This document shows positions 45,744 through 56,594 of a DNA stretch of 64,000 nucleotides, one piece after another (the first letter of the stretch is position 1; every line of letters begins with the position of its first letter). Origin of the DNA: Hyphomicrobium_A sp963745205 (GTDB lineage: Bacteria > Pseudomonadota > Alphaproteobacteria > Rhizobiales > Hyphomicrobiaceae); the NCBI GenBank assembly GCA_963745205.1, contig CAVUWX010000017.1, positions 37,406 through 101,405 of the forward strand, written 5' to 3'. The position numbers and the translations under genes are program-made. Below the pieces are notes generated by a model that ran no database searches, was not told the DNA's origin, and saw nothing but the letters and a program-made list of their open reading frames with translations.

Positions 45744-46041
45744 AGCTTTCCGAGCCAGCAGTGGACACGCTTGACGCTCTGTGGCGCAGGGGTAACGCCG
45801 GTAAATATTGGGGACCAGGGGTACCTCATGCGGCTCTTCGTTGGTGAGCGTTGAAGCATCCAACATATACTTCGCAAGTGATTCGATGATGGGGGCGCCA
45901 TCTACTAGATGGCGCCATCGATGACCGGGGACGCTTATTGTTCCGTCGTCCAATTTTGTAGTTCTGCACAGCCAAGGTGTCCTCCGCGGTTGAGCAAGTA
46001 CGAGCGCTTTCCTAAGGCAATGGAGACCGTGGGGGGATCGG
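45744..46041. other. intergenic region between receiver and FadL genes
   Basis: No convincing gene. It holds the strong palindrome at 45894-45916 and a GGGGGGAT Shine-Dalgarno just before the FadL ATG. A small regulatory RNA here is conceivable because quorum systems often use them, but nothing beyond the palindrome supports it. Confidence 0.4.
45894..45916. repeat. 11-bp-arm palindrome after the receiver gene
   Basis: GGCGCCATCTA (45894-45904) and TAGATGGCGCC (45906-45916) are perfect inverted repeats around one base. There is no T-run, so it is either a terminator of another kind, a hairpin end of a transcript or a protein-binding site. It lies about 150 bp after the receiver stop and 126 bp before fadL. 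Confidence 0.7.
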
Positions 46042-47332
46042 ATGCGCCTATCGGCTCGCATCGTCTGCATTGAAGCCTGCTTGATGATGGCGCTCTTCGC
46101 CGCGACGTGCGGCGAAGCGCTCGCAGGCGGCTTCGGCATTGAGCAATCGGCCTACTACCAGGGTATGTCGTTCGCCGGCGCGGCGGCCGGGGGGAAGTCT
46201 GACTTCCATCTCCTGGAACCCCGCAACGGCGGGATTTTTCGGCAACGGCTTGAACCTGGAGTCGAGCTACTCCGTGGTCCTGATGTCGGCCGACCTCACT
46301 GTCACCAATCCGCAGGACCAGGTGCCGGGGCCGGCCGAAACCCAAATGGGCCGCAACGCCCTCGTCGGCGCGAGCTACGCGACCTGGCGGCTCGACAACA
46401 AAACGGTGCTGGCCTTGAGCCTCACCTCGCCGTTCGGGCTCGGAACCAAGGCCGAGAACCAGAATTGGGATGGCAACTACGAAGCGGTGACGACGAGCCT
46501 CATCAACCTCAACGCCGCGCCGATCGTCTCCTACGAAGTCGCGCCCGGCCTCAACGTCGCCGCGGGCTTGCAGATCGATTATTTCGACCTGCAGCGGCAA
46601 ACGGCCGGCAGTTTCCTGGGTACGGCAAACCTACGGGCCGATGACATTGGGGTCGGGTTCGTGGCCGGGATCGACTATGCGCCCTCGCCCTCCACCTCCA
46701 TCGGTCTCGGTTTTCGCTCGGCTGTCGACCACACCCTTGAAGGTCACATTACGCTCTACGGAATGGACGAGGCTCCGATCAAGGCCTCCATCATCCTTCC
46801 GGAGATGCTTTCACTGGGGGTGCGCCAGGCGGTCTCGCCGACCGCGCGGGTGATGGCGGAGGCCGAGTGGGTGAATTGGAGCCGGCTCAACGTCATCCCG
46901 GTCGAATTGCAGGGGCCCTTCCTCGGGCTGCCCGCCGGCGCGACGGCCGCGAACCTGGACTTCAGGTGGCGCGATGGATGGTTGTTCGCCGTTGGCGGCG
47001 AATACGACTGGTCACGCGCGCTCACGCTGCGGACGGGTGTCGGCTATGAGATCTCACCCGTCGATGGGGCGACGACGCGCCTCGTGCAGGATCCCGATAG
47101 CGACCGCGTGTGGGCGAGCATCGGCGCGTCCTACAAGTGGAGCGCCGACACGCGCTTCGACTTCTCCTACAGCCACGTGTTCTTCGAGAACAACGCCCCC
47201 TTCAACCGTGTGGGAGCCTCGTCTCCCACGCTTCCGCTGCTCGGCACCGCAGACGTGAGCATGGACATCATCTCAGTCGGCTACAAGGTCGTATGGGGTG
47301 GGGCCCCGGCGGTTCCCGTAGCATTGAAATAG
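46042..47332 (+). CDS. FadL/OmpP1-family outer-membrane transporter, with an apparent +1 frameshift
   Basis: About 429 residues when the run of six G at 46189-46194 is read as five. The signal peptide (RIVCIEACLMMALFAATCGE, cut near ALAGG) leads into the mature FadL N-terminus GFGIEQSAYYQGMSFAGAAAGG, continuing after the break as SLTSISWNPATAGFFGNG. The NPA-type hatch motif is intact (WNPATAG). Beta-strand repeats follow, ending with DISVGYKV-like MDIISVGYKVVWGG. FadL proteins pass hydrophobic molecules such as fatty acids; rhizobial FadL also helps long-chain acyl-homoserine lactones enter. The ATG at 46042 is preceded by GGGGGGA. Confidence 0.85.
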
Positions 47333-47597
47333 TCCAGCTGCGGTCACTGACGAATTACTTGCGTGCCCCTCAGCGGAAACTGCGGTCCTGGGCACTGAGC
47401 TAGCCCGGCAGCTGCGTGCTCCTCGATGGTGAGCATTAAATACGTATTTGATTTGAGTGCGATGCATTGATGAGCGTTGCAGGCAATCTGCCAGGCACAA
47501 GATGCGACCATTTAACAGCCGATCAGCCGTTCATTCCCTGTAAACGTTTCAAATTGATCTGCACTCGATTAGCAATGTGGAGACGATCATTGTTTAG
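47333..47597. other. intergenic region before the GGDEF-EAL gene
   Basis: No gene seen. The part from 47440 to 47590 is relatively AT-rich (gtaaacgtttcaaattgatc) and probably carries the promoter of the downstream gene; no certain -35/-10 pair. A stop at 47595-47597 marks the upstream limit of the open frame of the next gene. Confidence 0.5.
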
Positions 47598-47834
47598 GGT
47601 CCGTGCGGACAGGCTTGGATTCTGGACATCGTTGTAAGTCAAAGCGCCCGCAAGCTAGCCCTCGACGCGCGCCGATCAGAGCTCTCGAGCCAAGATAGGC
47701 CGGAAGCGTCCGGCGAGTCCGGGCGCGACGCTGTTTCCTGCTCCCTCGGGCTCGAGGAGCAGCTCCTCGAAGCGCTCCATCGCAATCAGAAGCTTGAGCA
47801 GCTCAACGCCTGCTTCGAGGCCGCGCTCAACCAC

Positions 47835-49568
47835 ATGGGCCGCGGTCTGTCGATGTTCGATGCCGACCACCGCCTCGTCGTCTGCAACACCGCTTACGCA
47901 CGCACCTACTTATTGCCCGAGGAGCTGACCCGCCCCGGCACCGCCTTCGCCGACATCCTGAGCTTCCATACGAAGCGCGCCGGCGAAAACCCCTCAACCG
48001 ACGGCATCGCGGCCTGGATCAGAGACCACGTCGCCAAGCTCACCATGGAAGGCCATCGCGAGGAGATTCAGAACCTCAAGGACGGCCGGGTGATACGTGT
48101 CACCTATCAGCCGCTGGCGGGCGGCGGATGGGTCGATATGCAGGAGGACATCACCGCACAACGTCAAAGCGACGAACGGGTCGAATGGCTGGCGCGACAC
48201 GACACCCTCACCGAGATTCCCAACCGCTATCACTTCCGCGAGTGCCTCGAGCATCAGTTCGAATGCTATGATCCGCGCCTGGGCTTTGCCCTGCACTGGA
48301 TCGACCTTGACCACTTCAAAGAGATGAATGACCGCTACGGCCACCAGGTGGGCGACGGGCTCCTCAAGAGCGTGGCCGGGCGTCTCAAGGCCAGCCTGCG
48401 TGCCGGCGACGTGGTCGGGCGCCTCGGCGGCGACGAATTCGCGATCCTGCAGGTTGGCGTCGACCGCGAGGACCTGGCCGAAAACCTCGCACGGCGCGTG
48501 ATCCAAAATATCCGCCGGCCGCACGAGGTGCTCGGTCACCGGCTGCACACGGAGGCGAGCATCGGCGTCGCGCTCGCCCCCCAGCACGGCCAGAATCCCG
48601 AGCAGCTCTTTGCCAGCGCTGACACCGCCCTCTATCGCTCCAAGTCGATGGGTCGCGGCATTCAGTCGGTCTATTCGCAGGCCACTTCCGGCGCGCCTGG
48701 CGCCAACCCGCTGAAGGCCGAGCTAGAGCATGCGCTCGATCGCGATGAGCTCGTTCTGCACTATCACCCAATTGTCGATCTGCGCGAGGAGCGGGTGTCG
48801 AGCTTCGAGGCGCTGATGCGCTGGAAGCATCCGAGCCGCGGCATGATTCCTCCGTCGGAGTTCATCCCGATCGCCGAGGAATCGCGGCTCATCGTGCGCA
48901 TGGGAACCTGGGCCCTGATGCGCGCCTGCGCCGACGCAAAGAGCTGGCCGCAGTCGATCAAGGTTGCGGTCAATCTCTCGGCCGTGCAGATCGAGTGCTG
49001 CGACGTCTACGAAGTGGTCATGGATGCTCTCCATGCCACCGGCTTGGAGCCGCAACGCCTGCAGTTGGAGATCACCGAGTCAGTGCTGATGCGCGATCAC
49101 GAGCGCACGCAGGAGGTTCTGCGCAAGCTGCACGAGCTCGGCGTGCTGATCACGCTCGACGACTTTGGAACGTGCTTCGCCTCGCTCAACTACCTGCGCA
49201 GCTTCCCGTTCAAGAAGATCAAGATCGACCGCAGCTTCGTGCGCGACATCCCCGAGCACCACGACTGCGTCGCCATCGTGAAGTCGGTGGGTGATCTCGC
49301 GCGCGAGCTCAACATGCGCTCGGTCGCCGAAGGCGTCGAGACGGCGGCGAGCTTAGCGACCGTTCGCGCAGCGGGCTACGACGAGGCGCAGGGCTTCTAC
49401 TTTAGCCCACCTGTCCCGGTGAGCTCGATCGAGCGCACTGTGCATCAGTGCGCCGCCAGGCTCGCGTCGCTCAATGCTGGCGGCGAAGCGGCGAAACGGC
49501 GCAAGACAGGCGCCGACAAGGGGCGAAAGCTCGAGAAGGCCACAAACCCGCAAGGTCAACCAACCTGA
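47835..49568 (+). CDS. PAS-GGDEF-EAL cyclic-di-GMP signalling protein
   Basis: 577 residues from the first in-frame ATG, but the frame stays open back to 47598 and the family-typical lead (LEEQLLEALHRNQKLEQLNA, CFEAALNHMGRGLSMFDADH) lies upstream of that ATG. No ATG, GTG or TTG is in frame there, so the real start is probably in another frame (for example ATG 47575) with an indel between. Domains: PAS_7 (about 1-115), GGDEF with intact GRLGGDEFAIL (diguanylate cyclase) and EAL with SSFEALMRWKHP, LEITESVLM, TLDDFGTCFASLNYL and KIDRSFVRDI (phosphodiesterase); EAL catalytic residues look present, so either activity is possible. The C-terminus is a basic low-complexity tail. No membrane segment, so cytoplasmic. 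Confidence 0.92.
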   Translation: MGRGLSMFDADHRLVVCNTAYARTYLLPEELTRPGTAFADILSFHTKRAGENPSTDGIAAWIRDHVAKLTMEGHREEIQNLKDGRVIRVTYQPLAGGGWVDMQEDITAQRQSDERVEWLARHDTLTEIPNRYHFRECLEHQFECYDPRLGFALHWIDLDHFKEMNDRYGHQVGDGLLKSVAGRLKASLRAGDVVGRLGGDEFAILQVGVDREDLAENLARRVIQNIRRPHEVLGHRLHTEASIGVALAPQHGQNPEQLFASADTALYRSKSMGRGIQSVYSQATSGAPGANPLKAELEHALDRDELVLHYHPIVDLREERVSSFEALMRWKHPSRGMIPPSEFIPIAEESRLIVRMGTWALMRACADAKSWPQSIKVAVNLSAVQIECCDVYEVVMDALHATGLEPQRLQLEITESVLMRDHERTQEVLRKLHELGVLITLDDFGTCFASLNYLRSFPFKKIKIDRSFVRDIPEHHDCVAIVKSVGDLARELNMRSVAEGVETAASLATVRAAGYDEAQGFYFSPPVPVSSIERTVHQCAARLASLNAGGEAAKRRKTGADKGRKLEKATNPQGQPT

Positions 49569-49608
49569 TCGCTGGGCGCCTCCCGCAAGCCTTCGACATC
49601 GGCCAGCC

Positions 49609-50578
49609 TCAAGCGTCGACCGCCACGCGGCTCCTCAGCTCATTTGGCGCGCCGAAGTGTTCGAAATAGCGCGGGTCGATCTTCTCGACCGGGAGGACGA
49701 TAAGCACGTCGGTGGTACCGAACTGGCGATCGATGACGGCCCCGTCGCCGACGTAGGCACCGAGCCGCAGGTAGCCCTTGATGAGCGGTGGGAGCAATTT
49801 CAGCGCGCGCTTGGCATCGATCTTTTCGCGCGGCAACCGGTCCATGGGCTCATACAGGTGGTCGTGCGCGCGGCAGCGCCACTCAGCAGGCGCCAGCGCA
49901 TTCTGATGCAGGAAGCTCAGGGCCATCGCGTGCTGATCGGGATCGGTGCCGGGCAGGCTGGCGCAGCCGATCATCACGTCGACCTTGTGCTCACGCACGT
50001 AGGTCCACAGGCCGTGCCACAACAGCTCGACCGTGCGCTTATTGCGATAGGGCTCGAGCACGCAGGAGCGGCCAAGCTCCATGAACCGATAACGTGGCCG
50101 CGCGGCCAGCAGCGGCGCGACGTCGTATTCGCTCTGCGTATAGAAGCCGAGCGTGCGCTCAGCAATTTCCTGGCGCAGAACGCGGTAGGTGCCGACGACC
50201 TTCTGGCGCTTGAGGCCACTCCAGGCATCGGTGGTCGCATAAGGCGTATCGTCCACAACGAGCAGATGATCGCAGACAGCGTCGTAAGGATCCTCGTCGC
50301 GCCGGCGCAGCTCCGCCTTGAAGCTCGGCACCGCTGACATCTCCTCGTAGAATACCTCGTAGCGCAGGCGCTGAGCGAGTCTGGATCTCGCGGCGGCGGG
50401 TCGCGAGCCTCACCTCGAGATCGCCGATCTTCCCGTAGATCTTGTCGGGCTTGCGCGCGGGGAAGGCTACGCCGCGGCCGTCGCGGAGTGCCCGCAATGC
50501 CAGGAGACCCAGCGGTACGGCTTGCCACTTCTGGCTGGTCGCCAATCGGGTGGCCATGCGCCGGGTCGTAAGTCTCAT
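49609..50578 (-). CDS. olsB: GNAT acyltransferase, OlsB-like (ornithine N-acyltransferase), with an apparent +1 frameshift
   Basis: About 322 residues after dropping one base near 50383-50384. The N-terminal frame (MRLTTRRMATRLATSQKWQA, KIYGKIGDLEVRLATRRREI) joins the main frame to give EIRLAQRLRYEVFYEEMSAV, which is the usual OlsB/hemolysin-like acyltransferase start. The rest has CDHLLVVDDTPYATTDAW, VVGTYRVLRQE, FYTQSEYDVAPLL, MELGRSCVLEPYRNKRTVEL, LWHGLWTYVREHKVDVMIGC, ASLPGTDPDQHAMALSFLHQ and LPPLIKGYLRLGAYVGDGAV. OlsB moves a 3-hydroxyacyl chain from ACP to ornithine, the first step to ornithine lipids. Because substrate cannot be read from sequence, related acyl-ACP enzymes are possible. 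Confidence 0.8.
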
Positions 50579-50720
50579 GCTTCCCCTCCTTGGCTTCTTG
50601 CCACGCCATGTTCAGGCCCTATCGCCTGACGGCGTCCGCGGGCACATTTTTCAATGGCACCCGGCGGATAGCACGATTCCATGACAGACTTTAGATGCCC
50701 AGCCGCGGCCCTTCGGCGCC

Positions 50721-53156
<2,436 letters not shown>

Positions 53157-53223
53157 CGGCGCTGCGAACCAACCATAGGGGCGTTGCGAAACGCTGAAGG
53201 CGCATGGTTAATGCTAACCATGC

Positions 53224-53454
53224 TCATTTGCCGCGCAGGGGAGCCACAGAATCGTCGAGTCGGCGGGCGGATTCGACCGTCATCAGGGGAACGCCGTTGC
53301 GAATCGGATAGGCGAGACCGGCCGCGCGGCTGATCAGCTCCTGCGCGGCCGCGTCATACTGCAGCGTCGTCTTCGTCAGCGGGCACACGAGTATCTCGAG
53401 CAGCTTCGGATCGATGCGCGCTTGCCCGCCTTCTCTTTCCCGCGACTCGCCCAT
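53224..53454 (-). CDS. Trm112-family small protein
   Basis: 76 residues from the ATG at 53452-53454. Core: RIDPKLLEILVCPLTKTTLQ, YDAAAQELISRAAGLAYPIR, NGVPLMTVESARRLDD. Bacterial Trm112-like proteins (YcaR type) are zinc-ribbon-like, often without the full set of Cys; only one Cys is kept here. In eukaryotes and archaea Trm112 activates methyltransferases; the bacterial role is unclear. It is 19 bp downstream of the LON-domain gene. Confidence 0.88.
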   Translation of the reverse strand: MGESREREGGQARIDPKLLEILVCPLTKTTLQYDAAAQELISRAAGLAYPIRNGVPLMTVESARRLDDSVAPLRGK

Positions 53455-53473
53455 CCTTCTCCCTCCCCTGGTA

Positions 53474-54160
53474 CTACTGCAACGTCGTGCCGCTACCGCC
53501 GCTTGAAGCGAGCTCCATCTCCGCGAGCGCAACGAGAACGTCCGCACGCCGCTTGAGATCATCGGCCTCGAGCAATGCCTGCTTCTCCTCCGGCCCATAA
53601 GGACACATCACGCATAGAGCGTTGATTAGGAACTCGCTCGAAGCGCGTTGGATCGCCGCCCAGTCCGCTTCCAGCTTGTTGGCATCAAGATAGGAGCGCA
53701 GCACGCGCAAAAGGTTGCCCCGATCGACCTGATCCTCGCCGAGCCCTTCGTTCAGATCTGAGGCAAAGCGATCGTAGCTGACGCTCGCCGTCCGGTAGGG
53801 CAGATCCGTCACCGCCTCGTCGAGGATTTCGTAGCGCGTGATGCCGGTAAGCGTGATCACGAGGCGCGCGTGGTCGACCTCCTGATAGGTAGTGACGCGA
53901 CCGACGCAGCCCACACGGCGCAGCCCCACCGCGTCGGAGAGCGGGCTCTCTTCGTCTTCAAAGGTCGCTCCGGTGGCCGGCTGAATGATGCCGATCAGCC
54001 GATCGCCCGACATGACGTCGTCGAGCATCTCGAGGTAGCGCGGCTCGAACACGTTGAGCGGCAGGGTCGCCCGCGGCAGCAGAATCGCGCCGCGCAGGGG
54101 AAAGACCGGGATCCGCGGCGGCAGATCGGCAGGGCGGCGGTAGCGATCGGTGGGTGACAA
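53474..54160 (-). CDS. LON N-terminal-domain protein
   Basis: 228 residues containing only the substrate-binding N-terminal domain of Lon: RIPVFPLRGAILLPRATLPL, NVFEPRYLEMLDDVMSGDRL, IGIIQPATGATFEDEESPLS, VGCVGRVTTYQEVDHARLVI, then a helical part. It has no ATPase or protease domain, so it is not a protease by itself. Such proteins next to thioredoxin and Trm112-like genes are common in Rhizobiales; function not established. Confidence 0.9.
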   Translation of the reverse strand: MSPTDRYRRPADLPPRIPVFPLRGAILLPRATLPLNVFEPRYLEMLDDVMSGDRLIGIIQPATGATFEDEESPLSDAVGLRRVGCVGRVTTYQEVDHARLVITLTGITRYEILDEAVTDLPYRTASVSYDRFASDLNEGLGEDQVDRGNLLRVLRSYLDANKLEADWAAIQRASSEFLINALCVMCPYGPEEKQALLEADDLKRRADVLVALAEMELASSGGSGTTLQ

Positions 54161-54189
54161 GGCCTCTACCTTCCCGGCTCGATGGCCCG

Positions 54190-55104
54190 TTACGAAAACA
54201 ACAGCGACGACAGGCGGCGGCGCCCTTCGACCGTCGCAGGGTCTTTGGGTCCCCAGGCCTCGAAGAGCTGCACGAGCTGCTTTCTCGCTGCCTGCTCATT
54301 CCAGTTGCGATCGCGGCGCACGAGATCGAGCAGATGCTCGACGGCGACCTCCTTTTCGCCGCGGGCCGCAAGCGCCACAGCCAGGTCGAAGCGCGCCTGG
54401 TGCTCCGCGGGATTGGCGGCGAGCCGCGCGGCGAGCGCATCGCGGTTATCCGTCTGGTTAGCCTTGCGCGCGAGCTCGAGGGCGGCCTTGACGCGCTCGA
54501 CCGCGGCGACGTTCTTCTGGTCCGGGGGAACAAGCGCGATGGTCTGCTCGGCGCGGGCGATGTCGCCCGTCTGCAGATAGCAGCGCGCCAAACCGGCGAG
54601 CGCCGCGGGGTTCTGCTTGTCCTCCTGCAACACAGCCGCGAAGATCTCGGCCGCCGACTGCACGTCGCCCTCCTCCAACGCCTGCTCGGCGCTGGCAAGA
54701 ACGGTTGCGAGGTCAGCCTGCTCCTCCTCACCGACGATACGGTCGATGAACGTGCGAATGGCACTCTCGGGCTGGACCCCCATGAACCCGTCCAGTGGAC
54801 GACCATCGCGAAAGGCGTAGACCGTCGGCAGCGACTGAATGCGGAGCTGCCCGGCGATCCCCGGGTGCTCGTCAACGTTGATCTTCACGAGGCGGACTTT
54901 TCCGCCATAGCTCTTGACGATCTTCTCGAGCAGCGGCGTGAGCTGCTTGCACGGACCGCACCACGCAGCCCAGAAATCGACGAGCACGGGCACCGCGCGC
55001 GACGCCTCGACCACGTCCTTGCCAAAACCCGCGGTGGTCGAATTCTTGATGAGCTCGGCGTCGTTCACGCTTCCCGCCGGACCTTTCAGCACGCCCAAGT
55101 CCAT
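54190..55104 (-). CDS. cnoX: CnoX/YbbN-type thioredoxin with TPR-like domain
   Basis: 304 residues. The N-terminal thioredoxin domain has the active site WAAWCGPCKQLTPLLEKIVK (CxxC kept, unlike E. coli CnoX, which has SxxC) and the cis-Pro loop IQSLPTVYAFRDG. The C-terminal half is tetratricopeptide-like (LASAEQALEEGDVQSAAEIF, ALAGLARCYLQTGDIARAEQ, RFDLAVALAARGEKEVAVEH). CnoX proteins act as chaperone-redoxins that hand clients to GroEL. It is 29 bp before the LON-domain gene, likely in one operon. Confidence 0.92.
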   Translation of the reverse strand: MDLGVLKGPAGSVNDAELIKNSTTAGFGKDVVEASRAVPVLVDFWAAWCGPCKQLTPLLEKIVKSYGGKVRLVKINVDEHPGIAGQLRIQSLPTVYAFRDGRPLDGFMGVQPESAIRTFIDRIVGEEEQADLATVLASAEQALEEGDVQSAAEIFAAVLQEDKQNPAALAGLARCYLQTGDIARAEQTIALVPPDQKNVAAVERVKAALELARKANQTDNRDALAARLAANPAEHQARFDLAVALAARGEKEVAVEHLLDLVRRDRNWNEQAARKQLVQLFEAWGPKDPATVEGRRRLSSLLFS

Positions 55105-55273
55105 CTGCGTCTCCTTGCGGCCGATGCGGTCATTTCCTTAGCGCACAACCTCGAGAAAACCAAAGCCGCGGCCCCGTCTCGAGCCGCGCTTCGGGTGCAA
55201 ACCAGGTTGCAGCTCGCAAATCGTGACGCATGGGGCGAACTGCAAGTCATTGAGGCGCGTGGGCTTTCAAAAT

Positions 55274-55810
55274 TCAGCCAGGGCATCCTGTTTCAGGGGC
55301 GCCCGCCGCCGGCTTCGCCGCGCCGAGCGCTACGATCCTGGGTTCATGGCCGCAAGCGCGAATGAACCGCAAAAGATCGTTACGGGCAATGTTGGTCGTC
55401 GCGATGTTTTCAAGCGGGTGGCAGTTGATGCTGTCGTGCTGCATCAGCTCGGCGTCGATGACAACTCGCACGCGCCGGTTGGGATCGTTGATGACCGCGA
55501 ACGCGGTGACCGACCCCGGCGGCACACCGAGCGCCAGCATCAGCAGCTCGGGCTTACCGAAGCTGAAGCGGCCCGCGCGCAGCGTATGCGCGAGTGCCTT
55601 CAGGTCGACACGCGTGGTGCTTGCGGCGACGATTAGAAACAGCTCCCCGCCCTCGTCCTTGAGGAACAGGTTCTTGGTGTGGGCGCCGGGAAGCTCCTGC
55701 TCGAGCTTGCTGCTTTCCGCCACCGTGAACAGCGGCTCATGCTCGATCGTGCGCGTTGCAATCTGCAGCTCGGCTAAGCGGCGGAGCAGGGCTTGGCGGG
55801 TCGCGGGCAT
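55274..55810 (-). CDS. YbaK/ProX-type aminoacyl-tRNA deacylase
   Basis: 178 residues, single YbaK domain: TIEHEPLFTVAESSKLEQEL, PGAHTKNLFLKDEGGELFLI, DLKALAHTLRAGRFSFGKPE, LGVPPGSVTAFAVINDPNRR, and VVIDAELMQHDSINCHPLEN. The Lys in TKNLFLKD and the GxxxP region fit PrdX/ProXp-ala editing factors that hydrolyse mischarged Ala-tRNAPro. Stand-alone copies are common in Rhizobiales. Confidence 0.9.
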   Translation of the reverse strand: MPATRQALLRRLAELQIATRTIEHEPLFTVAESSKLEQELPGAHTKNLFLKDEGGELFLIVAASTTRVDLKALAHTLRAGRFSFGKPELLMLALGVPPGSVTAFAVINDPNRRVRVVIDAELMQHDSINCHPLENIATTNIARNDLLRFIRACGHEPRIVALGAAKPAAGAPETGCPG

Positions 55811-55963
55811 TGGTTAAGCCGTTCAGGCGTAAGGGTGGCCCATACCTAACCCTTTGCCGCGCCATCGCCAACCCGTAGGGATTCTGGCTACTCTCGCCGC
55901 GGGCCGCTTGCTGGCGGGAGGCCGCGGCGGTAGCATTATGCCGCTGTTGCATCAGGAGACCCC

Positions 55964-56362
55964 ATGCCCGCGAAAATCATTGCTCGGCTCGCCGTCACGG
56001 CGCTGCTTTTCATTCTCTGCGGGCACGCAAACGCGCAGGAACGCTGGGCGGCGATCACGCCCAACCTCGAGAATTCCTCGACCGTCGTCTGGGCCACCAC
56101 CAAGGAGCAGGCGAAGAAGCTAGCGAACCTCGCCTGCAAACAGGTGTCGCAGACCTGCGCGGAGACGCCGGCCAGCACAGACGGCATGGACCAGATGTTC
56201 GCGATCATGTGCTGCGAGGAGCCGAAGTCGGGCTGCGCGGCGGCCGTGGGCGCGGATAAGGACGCGGCGCTGAAGGAGGTCAAGAAGCTGTTCACGGACG
56301 GCGGCTTCTCCCAGTGCACCTTGAAGAGCTACTTCAAGGCGGGGACCGGCGAGAAGGGTTGA
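55964..56362 (+). CDS. small exported Cys-rich protein, possibly DUF4189-like
   Basis: 132 residues with a clear signal peptide (MPAKIIARLAVTALLFILCG, cut after ANAQ). The mature part, ERWAAITPNLENSSTVVWAT, AKKLANLACKQVSQTCAETP, FAIMCCEEPKSGCAAAVGAD, ends in GGFSQCTLKSYF with six Cys, suggesting disulfides in the periplasm. The spacing (W-A-A-I ... A-x3-A-x2-C) recalls DUF4189 proteins, but I am not certain. The function is unknown. It is followed by tRNA-Gly. Confidence 0.65.
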   Translation: MPAKIIARLAVTALLFILCGHANAQERWAAITPNLENSSTVVWATTKEQAKKLANLACKQVSQTCAETPASTDGMDQMFAIMCCEEPKSGCAAAVGADKDAALKEVKKLFTDGGFSQCTLKSYFKAGTGEKG

Positions 56363-56474
56363 GCCCGAGCCCATCGGCGGTCCAGCGAACCGACGCCGCC
56401 TTCGCCTTGCAATGGGCGGACAGTTGCGCCATAAGGCGGGTCCGCGCCGCGTTGCCGGCGCCATACCCAAGGAT

Positions 56475-56549
56475 GCGGGCGTAGCTCAGGGGTAGAGCAT
56501 CACGTTGCCAACGTGAGGGTCGACGGTTCAAATCCGTTCGCCCGCTCCA
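56475..56549 (+). tRNA. tRNA-Gly (anticodon GCC)
   Basis: The acceptor stem GCGGGCG (56475-56481) pairs with CGCCCGC (56539-56545). The D-arm (GTAGCTCAGGGGTAGAGC), anticodon arm (CACGTTGCCAACGTG, anticodon GCC) and T-arm (GACGGTTCAAATCCGTT) all fold. Discriminator T and an encoded CCA (56547-56549) follow. Confidence 0.97.
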
Positions 56550-56594
56550 ATTTCTCTCCCGAGAATTACTGACTTCGATGCGGGGCGCCGCGGC

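Noticed and set aside
45894..46041. small regulatory RNA of Qrr type
   Set aside because: Only a palindrome is present; no conserved Qrr core, sigma-54 promoter or T-run.
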